The notes: generated by a model from the sequence alone, not told the origin. A stretch of 64,000 nt of DNA from Paraburkholderia domus (GCF_905220705.1 NZ_CAJNAT010000026.1:1-64000); one strand, 5' to 3'; counted from the stretch's first letter, positions 27,877 through 36,775 are shown. Made by a program: numbers and translations.

Positions 27877-27908
27877 GGCTGTCTCTATCGTTAGTTTTCT
27901 ACGCGAGT

Positions 27909-28340
27909 TTATTTTTTCGGTGCATATGCAATCGCCTTCATCTCGATCAGCAGATGCGGATGGGGCAATTGATGCACAGCGACTGTCGTGCGCGTCGGAC
28001 CGGTTTCATCGAAGTACTCGCCGTACACGGCGTTATAGCCGCCGAAGTCGTTCATGTTGACGAGGAACGACGAGATCTCGACGAGGTTCGACAGGTCCGC
28101 GCCTTCACTCTGAAGAATATCGCGAATGTTCTCGATCACCACGCGAGTTTGCTCACGAATATCGAGTTGCACGGTGCCGAGTTCATCGGCGGAAGCGCCC
28201 GCGATCGTATTGTCCGGGCGACGCGAACTGGTGCCGGAGACGAACAGGAAGTCGCCCGCCCGCGTCACATGCGGAAAACGGCCACGCGGTTTGGCTTTGC
28301 CGGGCACGACGCGCCCTTGAATGGTCGGTTCGTTGGTCAT
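27909..28340 (-). CDS. nbaF: 2-aminomuconate deaminase (RidA/YjgF family)
   Basis: 143 residues from ATG 28340 (the open frame extends upstream without need). It has the RidA fold, with GDFLFVSGTSSRRPDN near the start, the conserved arginine region and a C-terminal IEMKAIAYAP. In nba and amn clusters this family converts 2-aminomuconate to 4-oxalocrotonate with release of ammonia. The start overlaps the nbaG stop by 4 bp. Confidence 0.9.
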   Translation of the reverse strand: MTNEPTIQGRVVPGKAKPRGRFPHVTRAGDFLFVSGTSSRRPDNTIAGASADELGTVQLDIREQTRVVIENIRDILQSEGADLSNLVEISSFLVNMNDFGGYNAVYGEYFDETGPTRTTVAVHQLPHPHLLIEMKAIAYAPKK

Positions 28341-29110
28341 GAGAGTCGATAAGTGGTGAATTCGGTGCTGCCGAGGCCGTTGACGACACAATGCACGTGC
28401 GCGTCGGCGGGCAGCGGATGGGCGGCGGTAGCAGCGCCCGCCATGATCAGCGCGCCGGCCGGCAATACCAGGCCGCTTTGCGCGATCAGACGCGAGGCCT
28501 GCACGATCGAACGCAAGGGATCGCCGAGAATCGCCGCGGTCGAGCCGGCTTGCACGATGCGGCCGTCGAGTCGCATCGTCACGCCCGCATTGCGCAGACC
28601 GTCGAAGCGTTGGGTCCACGGGCCGATCACCAGCCCCGCCGAGGAGCAGTTATCGGCGACTACATCCTCAAGCGTGAATTTGAAATCACGGTAGCGCGAA
28701 TCGATGATCTCCATCGCAGGAGCCACCGCTTCCAGATAGCGCGACGCTTCCAGCATGGTCAACGGACGGTCGATCTCACGGCTCGTCAAAAAACAGACTT
28801 CCGGTTCGACACGCGGATGAATGAAGCGATCGAGCGCGATGCGGCCGCCGTCTTCATCGAGCATCGCATCGGTCAGCCAGCCCCAGATCAGGCTATCGAC
28901 GCCCATCTGGATCATCTTCGCGCGGCTCGTAAAGCCGAGCTTCACGCCGACCATGCTTTCACCACGATGAATGCGCCGTTCGATCGACGCGCGCTGAATC
29001 CCGTAGGCGTCATCCAGCGAAAACGGCGTGCAGGTAGTGAGCTGCGCGATCGGTTGCGCGTGGCGTGCGGCGTCGTCGATACGTTGCGCCATAGCGTCGA
29101 GATCGATCAT
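28337..29110 (-). CDS. nbaG: 4-oxalocrotonate (2-oxo-3-hexenedioate) decarboxylase
   Basis: A 257-residue member of the hydratase/decarboxylase family, with GVKLGFTSRAKM and the metal-binding acidic motif RVEPEVCFLT. It is related to the hydratase encoded three genes upstream. It converts 4-oxalocrotonate to 2-oxopent-4-enoate; the two proteins usually form a complex. It overlaps its neighbours by 4 bp on both sides, so expression is tightly coupled. Confidence 0.9.
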   Translation of the reverse strand: MIDLDAMAQRIDDAARHAQPIAQLTTCTPFSLDDAYGIQRASIERRIHRGESMVGVKLGFTSRAKMIQMGVDSLIWGWLTDAMLDEDGGRIALDRFIHPRVEPEVCFLTSREIDRPLTMLEASRYLEAVAPAMEIIDSRYRDFKFTLEDVVADNCSSAGLVIGPWTQRFDGLRNAGVTMRLDGRIVQAGSTAAILGDPLRSIVQASRLIAQSGLVLPAGALIMAGAATAAHPLPADAHVHCVVNGLGSTEFTTYRLS

Positions 29111-30150
29111 GCGGCCGCCTTCTGTGCGAGCTCGCGCGCCTTCAGCATATCCAGCGCGACGTCGACGATCATGTCTTCCTGGCCGCCGACCATGCGGCGC
29201 TTGCCGAGTTCGACCATGATGTCGAACGCCGACAAACCGTATTTCGCCGCAGCGGCTTCCGTATGACGCAGGAAGCTCGAATACACGCCGGCGTAGCCAA
29301 GCGCCAGCGTTTCACGATCCACACGCACGGGCCGCTCCTGCAACGGACGCACGATATCTTCCGCGGCATCGATCAGTTTCTTCACGTCGCAGCCGTGATT
29401 GAGCTTCATCCGGTCGACCGCGGCGATGAACACTTCGAGCGGCGCGTTGCCTGCACCCGCCCCCATGCCGGTCAGCGATGCATCGATGCGGTCACAACCA
29501 TGTTCGAGCGCGACCACGGAATTCGCCACACCCAGCGACAGATTGTGGTGCGCGTGCATACCCGTTTGCGTCGCGGGATCCAGCACGGCCTTGAAAGCAT
29601 CGAAACGCTCGGCGACGTCACGCATATTCAGCGCGCCGCCCGAATCGACCACGTACACGCATTGCGCGCCGTAGCTTTCCATCAGCTTCGCCTGCTTCGC
29701 CAATGCGTCCGGCGTGGTCATATGCGACATCATCAGGAACCCGACGGTGTCCATGCCGAGCGAGCGCGCGTACTCGATGTGCTGCTTCGAGATATCCGCT
29801 TCGGTGCAATGCGTGGCGATCCGCACGATGCGCGCGCCGGCGTCGTACGCCGCCCGCAGATCGTGGACGGTGCCGATGCCAGGCAGCAACAGCGTCGCCA
29901 CCTGCGCGCGCTTCACCGTCCCCGCGACGGCTTCGATCCATTCGAGATCGGTATGTGCGCCGAAACCGTAATTGAAGCTGGAACCCGAGAGACCATCGCC
30001 GTGCGCGACTTCGATACTGTCGACGCCGGCTTCATCGAGCGCTTGCGCGATCGCTACAGCGTTGTCCAACGAGTACTGGTGACGAATCGCGTGCATGCCG
30101 TCGCGCAGTGTCACATCCGACACGTAGATTGTCTTGTTGCTATCGGTCAT
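29107..30150 (-). CDS. nbaI: 4-hydroxy-2-oxovalerate aldolase
   Basis: A 347-residue protein of the DRE-TIM/HMGL-like family: N-terminal VTLRDGMHAIRH gives the catalytic Arg-Asp and His, and HAHHNLSLGVANS carries the metal-binding His pair. It splits 4-hydroxy-2-oxovalerate into pyruvate and acetaldehyde, which is channelled to the dehydrogenase encoded just upstream. A 13-bp gap separates it from nbaJ. Confidence 0.95.
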   Translation of the reverse strand: MTDSNKTIYVSDVTLRDGMHAIRHQYSLDNAVAIAQALDEAGVDSIEVAHGDGLSGSSFNYGFGAHTDLEWIEAVAGTVKRAQVATLLLPGIGTVHDLRAAYDAGARIVRIATHCTEADISKQHIEYARSLGMDTVGFLMMSHMTTPDALAKQAKLMESYGAQCVYVVDSGGALNMRDVAERFDAFKAVLDPATQTGMHAHHNLSLGVANSVVALEHGCDRIDASLTGMGAGAGNAPLEVFIAAVDRMKLNHGCDVKKLIDAAEDIVRPLQERPVRVDRETLALGYAGVYSSFLRHTEAAAAKYGLSAFDIMVELGKRRMVGGQEDMIVDVALDMLKARELAQKAAA

Positions 30151-30163
30151 TGCGTCGCTCCTT

Positions 30164-31123
30164 TCACGCTGTGACGCGGTTGGCCGCGATCTGTTCGGCT
30201 GCGGCCAGCGCCGCCGACGTCATAATGTCGAGATTGCCCGCATACGAAGGCAGATAATGCGCGGCGCCCTCCACTTCAAGGAACACGCTCACCTTCAGAC
30301 CCGCGCGGCGCTCGTTCGCATGCAAGGCGAGCGGGTTCGCCGCCGTGTAGCGGTCGAACTGCACCGCCTGCTTCAGACGATAGCCGGGCACGTAGCTCGC
30401 CACCGCCGCGACCATCGCGTGAATCGAGCTTTCGATTTCGCCAGTATCGGCGTCTTCTTCGGTCAGGCAGTAGACGGTGTCGCGCATCATCAGCGGCGGC
30501 TCGGCCGGATTGAGCACGATGATCGCCTTGCCGCGCGCCGCCCCGCCGACGGTTTCGATCGCCTTCGAGGTGGTCTCGGTGAATTCGTCGATATTGGCGC
30601 GCGTGCCCGGGCCCGCTGAGCGACTGGCAATCGATGCGACGATTTCGGCATACCGCACCGGTGCCACGCGAGATACGGCGTGGACGATTGGAATCGTCGC
30701 CTGGCCGCCGCACGTGACCATGTTCAGATTTGGCGCGTCGAGATGCGCGAACAGATTCACTACCGGCACCACGAACGGCCCGATGGCGGCCGGCGTCAGA
30801 TCGATCACCGTGACGCCGTGTTCGCGCAGCACAGCAGCATGGCGATGATGTGCGCCAGCGGAGGTCGCGTCGAACGCAATGCGAATATCGCCGAAGTTCG
30901 GCATGCTCACGAGGCCGTCGATCCCCTGCGCCGTGGTCGGCACACCGAGCCGTTCGGCACGCGCCAGACCGTCCGAAGCCGGATCGATGCCGACCATCGC
31001 ACCCATTTCGAGGTGCTTCGCGTTACGCAGCACCTTGATCATCAAATCGGTGCCGATGTTGCCGGAGCCGATGATGGCGACGGCCTGCTTGTCTTGCTGA
31101 TGGTGCATGGCGTTCCCGGTCAT
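30164..31123 (-). CDS. nbaJ: Acetaldehyde dehydrogenase (acylating)
   Basis: 319 residues; a second ATG 5 codons in is also plausible. NAD motif IIGSGNIGTDL and the catalytic Cys region MVTCGGQATIP are present. It makes acetyl-CoA from the acetaldehyde passed on by the aldolase; the two are obligate partners in meta-cleavage pathways. It overlaps the hydratase gene by 4 bp. Confidence 0.95.
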   Translation of the reverse strand: MTGNAMHHQQDKQAVAIIGSGNIGTDLMIKVLRNAKHLEMGAMVGIDPASDGLARAERLGVPTTAQGIDGLVSMPNFGDIRIAFDATSAGAHHRHAAVLREHGVTVIDLTPAAIGPFVVPVVNLFAHLDAPNLNMVTCGGQATIPIVHAVSRVAPVRYAEIVASIASRSAGPGTRANIDEFTETTSKAIETVGGAARGKAIIVLNPAEPPLMMRDTVYCLTEEDADTGEIESSIHAMVAAVASYVPGYRLKQAVQFDRYTAANPLALHANERRAGLKVSVFLEVEGAAHYLPSYAGNLDIMTSAALAAAEQIAANRVTA

Positions 31124-31956
31124 GATGCGGATTCAGGATGGTGAGCAAAACTCGCGCTCACGGAGCCGAGTCCCTCGATATGAGCAGTGAAGACGTCGCC
31201 GGCATTCACGCCGACCATCGGTCCGAGTGCACCGGTCAGCACGATATCGCCCGCTTTCAGCGACGCACCGACTCGCGTCATCGTGTTGGCGAGCCACACC
31301 GCCGCGTAGAGCGGATTGCCAAGACAAGCCGCACCGACGCCCACGCTCACCTGATCGCCGCGCCGCTCCATCACCATGCCGCAGTTGATGACGTCGAAGG
31401 CATCGAGTTTGACGGGACGATTGCCGAGCACGAATAGACCGCTCGACGCGTTGTCGGCCACCGTGTCCGTCAACCGGATATCCCAATTGGCGATCCGGCT
31501 GCCGACGATCTCGATGGCGGACAACGCATAAGCGGTTGCGCCGATCAGGTCGGCAATCGTGTGCCGTTCGTGGGGCAGATCATGCGCGAGCACCAACGCG
31601 ATCTCCGCTTCCACTTTGGGTTGCTGCGTGCGCGACATCGCGATCTCTTCACCGTCGGCAATCGACATATCGTCGAATAGCATGCCGAAATCCGGTTGAT
31701 CGACGCCGAGTTGCGCTTGCACGGCTTTCGACGTGAGGCCGATCTTGCGCCCCACTAGCCGGCGGCCGGTTGCGAGCTTGCGTTCGGTGTTCAGACGCTG
31801 CACCGCGTAAGCGGCTTCGAGCGCATCGCCACCAAGCTCCGCGATGGCTGTGCGCACCGGTGCGACGGGCGCGTCGTTCTGCTGCGCCTGCCAGAGTGCG
31901 TGAGCAATCTGCTGCGCCGCGTTCAGATCGATTTCGCTCATGCGATCCTCACGCAA
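31120..31956 (-). CDS. nbaH: 2-oxopent-4-enoate (2-keto-4-pentenoate) hydratase
   Basis: A 278-residue protein, same family as the decarboxylase at 28337, with RRLVGRKIGLTSKAV and the metal-binding motif QPKVEAEIALVL. It adds water to 2-oxopent-4-enoate to give 4-hydroxy-2-oxovalerate. The start lies inside the end of the dehydrogenase gene (19-bp overlap). Confidence 0.93.
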   Translation of the reverse strand: MREDRMSEIDLNAAQQIAHALWQAQQNDAPVAPVRTAIAELGGDALEAAYAVQRLNTERKLATGRRLVGRKIGLTSKAVQAQLGVDQPDFGMLFDDMSIADGEEIAMSRTQQPKVEAEIALVLAHDLPHERHTIADLIGATAYALSAIEIVGSRIANWDIRLTDTVADNASSGLFVLGNRPVKLDAFDVINCGMVMERRGDQVSVGVGAACLGNPLYAAVWLANTMTRVGASLKAGDIVLTGALGPMVGVNAGDVFTAHIEGLGSVSASFAHHPESAS

Positions 31957-33428
31957 ACGTTGGTCAGTTCCGAGTAGAAGTCGAGCGAATGACGCCCGCC
32001 TTCACGACCGATGCCCGAGAGCTTGGTGCCGCCGAACGGTGTGCGCAGATCGCGCACAAACCAGGCATTGACCCAAACGATGCCGGTTTCGATTTGCCGC
32101 GCGACGCGATGGCCGCGCGAGAGTTGCGTCGTCCAGATGCTCGCGGCAAGGCCGTAAGCGCTATCGTTCACGCGGCCGATCACTTCGTCTTCGCTATCGA
32201 AGGGCGCAATGTGGCAGACAGGTCCGAAGATTTCTTCTTTGACGCAGCGTGCATCGTCTGACAGACCGGTCCAGATCGTCGGCTTGACGAACGCACCCTG
32301 ATCGCGCTCATCGCCGAATTGCGGAACGTTGCCGCCGGTCACGACGGTTGCGCCCTCTTCGACTGCCAGACGGAAATACGACAACACCTTCTCGCGATGA
32401 CCACGAGAGATCAGCGGGCCCATTGTGGTGGCGGGATCGTCGGGGGCGCCGACCTGCAGCGCCTCGGTTTTTTCCTTCAACGCGGCAACGAAGCGTTCGA
32501 AGATCGGCCGCTCGACGTACACGCGTTCACTGCACAGACAAACCTGCCCAGCGTTCGTGAAGCTCGACTTCAGCACACCGGCGACGGCAGCGTCGAAGTC
32601 CGCATCGGCGAACACCACGGCGGCGTTCTTGCCGCCGAGTTCGAACGAGATTTCCTTCACCCCGTCCGCGACGGTCTTCATGATCGTGCTGCCGGTACGC
32701 GATTCACCGGTGAATGTGATCGCGCTGATGTCCGGGTGACGCGTAAGGAACTCGCCGGCCGCATTCGGCCCGTGGCCGTGGATCAGGTTGAACACGCCGG
32801 GCGGCAGACCGATGTCGTGCATGACTTCGGCGAGCAGCGTGGCTGAGCTGGGCGTTTCTTCCGAGGGCTTGGCGACGACGCAGTTGCCCATTGCGAGGGC
32901 TGGCGCGACTTTCCACGTGAACAGCAGCAGCGGCAGATTCCACGGCGAGATGATGCCGACTACACCGAGCGGTTTGCGCGTGACGTAGTTGATCAGTTCG
33001 CTGCCATCCGCTGCATGCGTTTCGAAGAACTCGCTATTTGCGGTGCGGATGAGATCCGCAAAAGTGCGGAAGTTCGCGATGCCGCGGGCGATGTCGAGCT
33101 TGCGGGCTTGCTCCAGTGGGCGCCCGGTGTCGGCCACTTCTGCCGCGACGAAATCGTCGAAGCGGGCTTGTATGCGGTCGGCGATTTTATGAAGCCAGTC
33201 GGCGCGTTCAGCCGGTTTGGTGTTTCGCCAGCCGGCCCGTTGAGCGGCAGCTGCGGCGCGGACAGCGGCGTCGACGGTTGCGGCGTCGGCTTCGCAGACT
33301 TGCGCGAGTTCGCGGCCATCAACCGGGCTGATGTTGGGGAAAGTGGATGCAGTCGCAATGAATTCGCCGTTGATGTAATGGCGAAGTAAGGGTTGAGCGC
33401 GCTGCGCGGCGGCCGGGGTGAGGGTCAC
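31938..33428 (-). CDS. nbaE: 2-aminomuconate-6-semialdehyde dehydrogenase
   Basis: 496 residues from GTG 33428, chosen because AGGAG stands 6 bases upstream and the protein then begins at the family start (VTLTPAAAQ...HYINGEF). The longer open frame to 33494 adds 22 residues without a ribosome site. It is an aldehyde dehydrogenase with FELGGKNAAVVF and catalytic Cys in GQVCLCSERVYVE. It oxidises 2-aminomuconate semialdehyde to 2-aminomuconate. It is the first gene of the operon E-H-J-I-G-F-C-D-kynU-permease, the order I recall from the 2-nitrobenzoate nba cluster. Confidence 0.92.
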   Translation of the reverse strand: MTLTPAAAQRAQPLLRHYINGEFIATASTFPNISPVDGRELAQVCEADAATVDAAVRAAAAAQRAGWRNTKPAERADWLHKIADRIQARFDDFVAAEVADTGRPLEQARKLDIARGIANFRTFADLIRTANSEFFETHAADGSELINYVTRKPLGVVGIISPWNLPLLLFTWKVAPALAMGNCVVAKPSEETPSSATLLAEVMHDIGLPPGVFNLIHGHGPNAAGEFLTRHPDISAITFTGESRTGSTIMKTVADGVKEISFELGGKNAAVVFADADFDAAVAGVLKSSFTNAGQVCLCSERVYVERPIFERFVAALKEKTEALQVGAPDDPATTMGPLISRGHREKVLSYFRLAVEEGATVVTGGNVPQFGDERDQGAFVKPTIWTGLSDDARCVKEEIFGPVCHIAPFDSEDEVIGRVNDSAYGLAASIWTTQLSRGHRVARQIETGIVWVNAWFVRDLRTPFGGTKLSGIGREGGRHSLDFYSELTNVCVRIA

Positions 33429-33607
33429 GACGTCTCCTGCTCGATTGAGGTGTTTGCAGGAGTCTAAAGGGGGGGCTCGCGGGGCGATAATCAAAGATTG
33501 GGTGGTGGGTATGCTAAAGGGGAATACCAGAGCCGGAGGTTTTTGCCTGCGGCGTGCTGTGTTTGTCGGTTTGCCTGCGGCGTTGGGGCTTGTTTGGTTT
33601 TTTGTGC

Positions 33608-34346
33608 CTGCTCGGCGCTTTGTGTCTGTGTTCTTATGGCGTTGGCCTTTCCTTGTATTGCTAGTGGTTTATTAGCGTTGCCCCTGTGCGGGGCGGCACC
33701 TACTTCTCTTTGCTGCTGCAAAGAGAAGTAGGCAAGAGAAAGCAGCTCACACCGCTAATTCTTAAGCGGGTCCCCTGGCTTGGAGGACGCAGTGGTGCAT
33801 CTGGAATCCGTGCTCTCGCACATTCGGCGTGAGTGACAAGGCACTCATCAGCTCCCACTCCGCACTGCGTGCGTCGCGGACGGGTCTGCCAGGGAAACCA
33901 GGGCTTCGTTTTGGCGTGGTGGGAGCATCTGCTTCGCCTCGGCGAGGCGAGGCGCGGAACGCACGAACGCACGAACGCACGAACGCACGAACGCCATGGA
34001 ATTCTGGAAGTGCCAGCGCGCCGAGTAAAGCAGAACCGCGAAAACGTAGCGGCTGGTTTTGTGAAGTGCGCTTCGGCGCGCGCAGCGTCGCCGGAAGAAT
34101 GACTGCTGTGTCACTAACGCGGAGTGTGCGAGTGCACAGATTCCAGATGCACCACTACCGTGGCTGCGCGGGGGACCCGCTTAAGAATTAACGGTGTGAG
34201 CTGCTTTCTCTTGCCTACTTCTCTTTGCAGCAGCAAAGAGAAGTAGGTGCCGCCCCGCACAGGGGCAACGCTAATAGACCAATATCAATTCAAGGAAAGG
34301 CCAACGCCACAGGCATACAGACAATAAGCGCCGAACAGGCAAAAAA
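33608..34346. repeat. Inverted-pair repeat element 2
   Basis: It is the same design as element 1: arms of roughly 240 bp (about 33608-33852 and 34105-34346) in inverted orientation, sharing the GGCCTTTCCTTG, ATTAGCGTTG, CCCCTGTGCGGGGCGG, hairpin (33699-33732; 34214-34247), CTTAAGCGGGTCCCC and GTGCATCTGGAATC landmarks. The centre (about 33853-34104) is unrelated to that of element 1. The right arm stops 5 bp before the stop codon of the response-regulator gene. No credible gene lies inside. Together with element 1 it brackets the kyn/nba operon. Confidence 0.85.
33958..33993. repeat. 8-bp tandem repeat in the centre of element 2
   Basis: Unit ACGAACGC is repeated about four and a half times without mismatch. 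It occupies the central region corresponding to the pentamer patchwork of element 1, although the repeat is different. Confidence 0.85.
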
Positions 34347-34350
34347 ACCA

Positions 34351-34779
34351 CTACCCAGCGCCCCGCGCAAAAGCATACTCATGCAACGCATCAACCACCC
34401 GATCAAACTCGAACGACTTATCGTAAAAGTGCCGAATGCCAAACTGCTCGCATCGTTCCCGATAAGCCGGCAACGCATGATTCGTCAACACGGCAGCAAA
34501 AATCGACTCAATCATCCCCTCGCGCTGCAAGTAAGCGAGCACAGGCACCCCTGACCCCTGCTTCAACTGCAAGTCCACAATCACCGCATCAAAAATCTCA
34601 CCGTTCAACAGCGCAATCGCCTGATCGGCAGAATCCGCATACGCGGCCACCCGCAGCAAACCGGATGCATCGATCGCCTCAACCAGGCTCCTGCGGATCA
34701 AAGGCGAATCCTCGATCAACAGCACGCGCAACGGCGTACGACGGGCTGGCTCGGCAACACGGTTCGATTCGCTGTTCAT
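34351..34779 (-). CDS. Stand-alone receiver-domain response regulator
   Basis: A 142-residue CheY-like domain: acidic pair in LLIEDSP, phospho-accepting Asp in AVIVDLQLKQGSG, Thr in VLTNHALP and Lys in HFYDKSFEF. There is no output domain, so it would act by protein contact or in a phosphorelay. It is 20 bp downstream of a NarL-type regulator gene and close to a histidine kinase gene, which may be their common partner. Its stop abuts repeat element 2. Confidence 0.9.
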   Translation of the reverse strand: MNSESNRVAEPARRTPLRVLLIEDSPLIRRSLVEAIDASGLLRVAAYADSADQAIALLNGEIFDAVIVDLQLKQGSGVPVLAYLQREGMIESIFAAVLTNHALPAYRERCEQFGIRHFYDKSFEFDRVVDALHEYAFARGAG

Positions 34780-34799
34780 CGCAGTATCTCGATCGTCCT

Positions 34800-35501
34800 C
34801 TATTCGATCAACCCGTTCTTGATCGCGTAATAAGTCAGATCGGCATTGTTCGCCAACCGCATCTTCTCCAACACGCGAGCCCGGTACGTACTCACGGTCT
34901 TCACGGACAAATGCAATTCCTCCGCAATGTCAGTCGGAATCTGTCCCGCCGCGAGCTTGCAGAAAATCTGGAACTCGCGCTCGGATAGCGCTTCGTGCGG
35001 CCGCCCCACGGCCGGCTTGTCGAGGTTGTCTGCCAGTGTGTCAGCTACCGCCTCCGACAGGTAACGATGCCCGCGCGCCACCGCGCGGATCGCCCGCACG
35101 ATTTCCTCGGGCTCGCAGTCCTTGTTGAGGTAGCCGTTGGCGCCAGCGCGCAGCAGGTTGATCGCGTACTGGCTCTCCGGGTAGCCCGACAGAATCAGCA
35201 CGCCCTGCTCCGGCCGCACCTGCTTGATCACACGCAAAGTGTCAATGCCGTTCTTGTCCGGCATCGCGATGTCGAGCAGCACCACGTCGAATGCCTGCTC
35301 CCGCACGAGGCTAATGGTTTCGTCGCCGGTGGCGGCTTCGGCCGCGACGCACATGTCCGGCTCGTCAGCGACGAACTGCCTGAAACCGCCTCGGACGATC
35401 GCATGATCGTCAGCTATCAACACTCGGATCATCGGTCGGGTATCCGTGCAGGAGGATTGCTCCAAAGCAGACATTGTAATGATCTCCGGCTGTGCCTTCA
35501 C
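34800..35501 (-). CDS. NarL/FixJ-type (LuxR HTH) response regulator
   Basis: A 233-residue protein; starts at internal ATGs 35474 or 35432 are also possible, since the receiver begins at MIRVLIADDHAIV. Phospho-acceptor Asp is in DVVLLDIAMPDKNG, and the C-terminal LuxR helix-turn-helix (LSEREFQIFCKLAAGQ... VKTVSTYRARVLEKM) is intact. It is probably phosphorylated by the histidine kinase of the same family encoded at 37015. Confidence 0.93.
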   Translation of the reverse strand: MKAQPEIITMSALEQSSCTDTRPMIRVLIADDHAIVRGGFRQFVADEPDMCVAAEAATGDETISLVREQAFDVVLLDIAMPDKNGIDTLRVIKQVRPEQGVLILSGYPESQYAINLLRAGANGYLNKDCEPEEIVRAIRAVARGHRYLSEAVADTLADNLDKPAVGRPHEALSEREFQIFCKLAAGQIPTDIAEELHLSVKTVSTYRARVLEKMRLANNADLTYYAIKNGLIE

Positions 35502-35665
35502 CGAAGCTGCGAAGCGACAGCGGTAGAAGTGGCGGATATTGCCAGCGCGGGAACCTATACAGCCCCTCCCGCGCCGTCAATCTCCGCCCGGACAGGCGCG
35601 GCGGTCAAAGCGACAATTCGCGCCACGCGAAGCCGGTGCTTGTCGACGTCCATTTTTCGACCTTG

Positions 35666-36238
35666 TTACTCGCGACCTTCGAGCAGGTCCGACATATCGT
35701 CGGCATGCTCTTCCTCAACAGCTAGAATTTCCTCGAACATACGGCGCGTTGTCACATCCTTCTCGCCGAGGTAGCGCACGATCTCGCGATACGTATCGAT
35801 CGCAATACGCTCGGCAATCAGATTCTCGCGGATCATGTCCGTCAGACTGTCACCCTCCTTGTATTCCGAATGCGAACGCGTCTTCAGACCGTCCGGCGCA
35901 AAATCCGGCTCGCCGCCAAGCTGCACGATGCGCTCGGCGATGCGGTCGGCGTGCTCCTGCTCTTCTGCCGCATGCTGCGCGAATTCGGCTGCCACGCCCT
36001 CGGAGTTGATGCCCTTGGCCATGAAATGATGCCGTTTATAGCGCAGTACGCAAACGATTTCGGTGGCCAGCGAGTCGTTGAGCAGTTTCAGCACCGTCTC
36101 ACGGTCCGCACTGTAGCTTTGCGTGACCGCGCCGTCCGACATGTGCTTGCGCGCATCTTCGCGGATCTTTTTGATGTCCATCACGAACGGATCGCTGGAT
36201 TGCGATGCCGCACTTTGGCCGCCATGTGACTTCGACAT
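35666..36238 (-). CDS. Ferritin-like (bacterioferritin-type) protein
   Basis: A 190-residue four-helix protein with two ExxH-containing iron motifs: LATEIVCVLRYKRHHF...AEEQEHADRIAERI and NLIAERIAIDTYREI...AVEEEHADDMSDLL. No signal peptide is seen. It probably stores or detoxifies iron or protects DNA during stress, in line with its neighbours. AAGGAGAAA precedes the start. Confidence 0.85.
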   Translation of the reverse strand: MSKSHGGQSAASQSSDPFVMDIKKIREDARKHMSDGAVTQSYSADRETVLKLLNDSLATEIVCVLRYKRHHFMAKGINSEGVAAEFAQHAAEEQEHADRIAERIVQLGGEPDFAPDGLKTRSHSEYKEGDSLTDMIRENLIAERIAIDTYREIVRYLGEKDVTTRRMFEEILAVEEEHADDMSDLLEGRE

Positions 36239-36324
36239 TGAATTTCTCCTTCATCCGGTATTGGGGAACTGTGTATCCCGCACGAATCGCGCCTGATACG
36301 CCGGTAAAAGAACGGGGTGTTCAT

Positions 36325-36486
36325 CTACGTTCGGATTACACCGAGCAGCAGCGTGACGACGAACACGACAAGGAAGATATAGAACAGAATCTTCGCGATC
36401 TCCGCGGCACCCGCTGCGATTCCGGTAAAACCGAACACGGCGGCGATAATCGCAATCACGAAAAAAACGATGGCGTAGTGAAGCAT
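36325..36486 (-). CDS. DUF1328 small membrane protein
   Basis: 53 residues from ATG 36486 (MLHYAIVFF), behind GGAGAG; the longer open frame has no coding character. It has two hydrophobic helices with the Gly-rich family core FGFTGIAAGAAEIAK. Function is unknown; members (YtjA-like) are often stress-induced. It is a paralogue of the protein at 36599. Confidence 0.9.
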   Translation of the reverse strand: MLHYAIVFFVIAIIAAVFGFTGIAAGAAEIAKILFYIFLVVFVVTLLLGVIRT

Positions 36487-36598
36487 GGCGACTCTCCTTC
36501 CCGTTGGTATTTGCCTGAAACGAAACTGAATCGAACCTGACGCGAACCGCTCCCTCACAACCGGTGAGAACGACACGCAAACGCCTCATCGAGCGGCG

Positions 36599-36775
36599 CT
36601 AATCGACGATTTTCTTCGTTATCACGAAGCCGAGTACGAGGAACACCACGCACAGAATCACGAACACGACAAACAGGAACTTCGCAATCGCAGCCGCACC
36701 TGCAGCTACGCCGGTAAAGCCGAGAAGGCCGGCGATCACCGCCACGACGGCGAAGAACAATGCCCATTTCAACAT
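36599..36775 (-). CDS. DUF1328 small membrane protein
   Basis: 58 residues from ATG 36775 (MLKWALFF), with AGGAAG upstream. It has two transmembrane helices and core LGFTGVAAGAAAIAK. The tandem arrangement with the gene at 36325 indicates a local duplication; the C-terminus here is slightly longer and lysine-rich (ITKKIVD). Confidence 0.9.
   Translation of the reverse strand: MLKWALFFAVVAVIAGLLGFTGVAAGAAAIAKFLFVVFVILCVVFLVLGFVITKKIVD

Noticed and set aside
22541..34346. Inverted-pair elements as insertion sequences
   Set aside because: No transposase frame, and the arms are far too long for IS ends. Flanking target duplications were not evident.
23388..34554. Similar short frames beginning MQQQREVGAAPHRGNAN in three repeat arms
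   Set aside because: The likeness comes from the repeat DNA; the frames diverge or run into neighbouring genes outside the arm, and the region is dominated by a hairpin.
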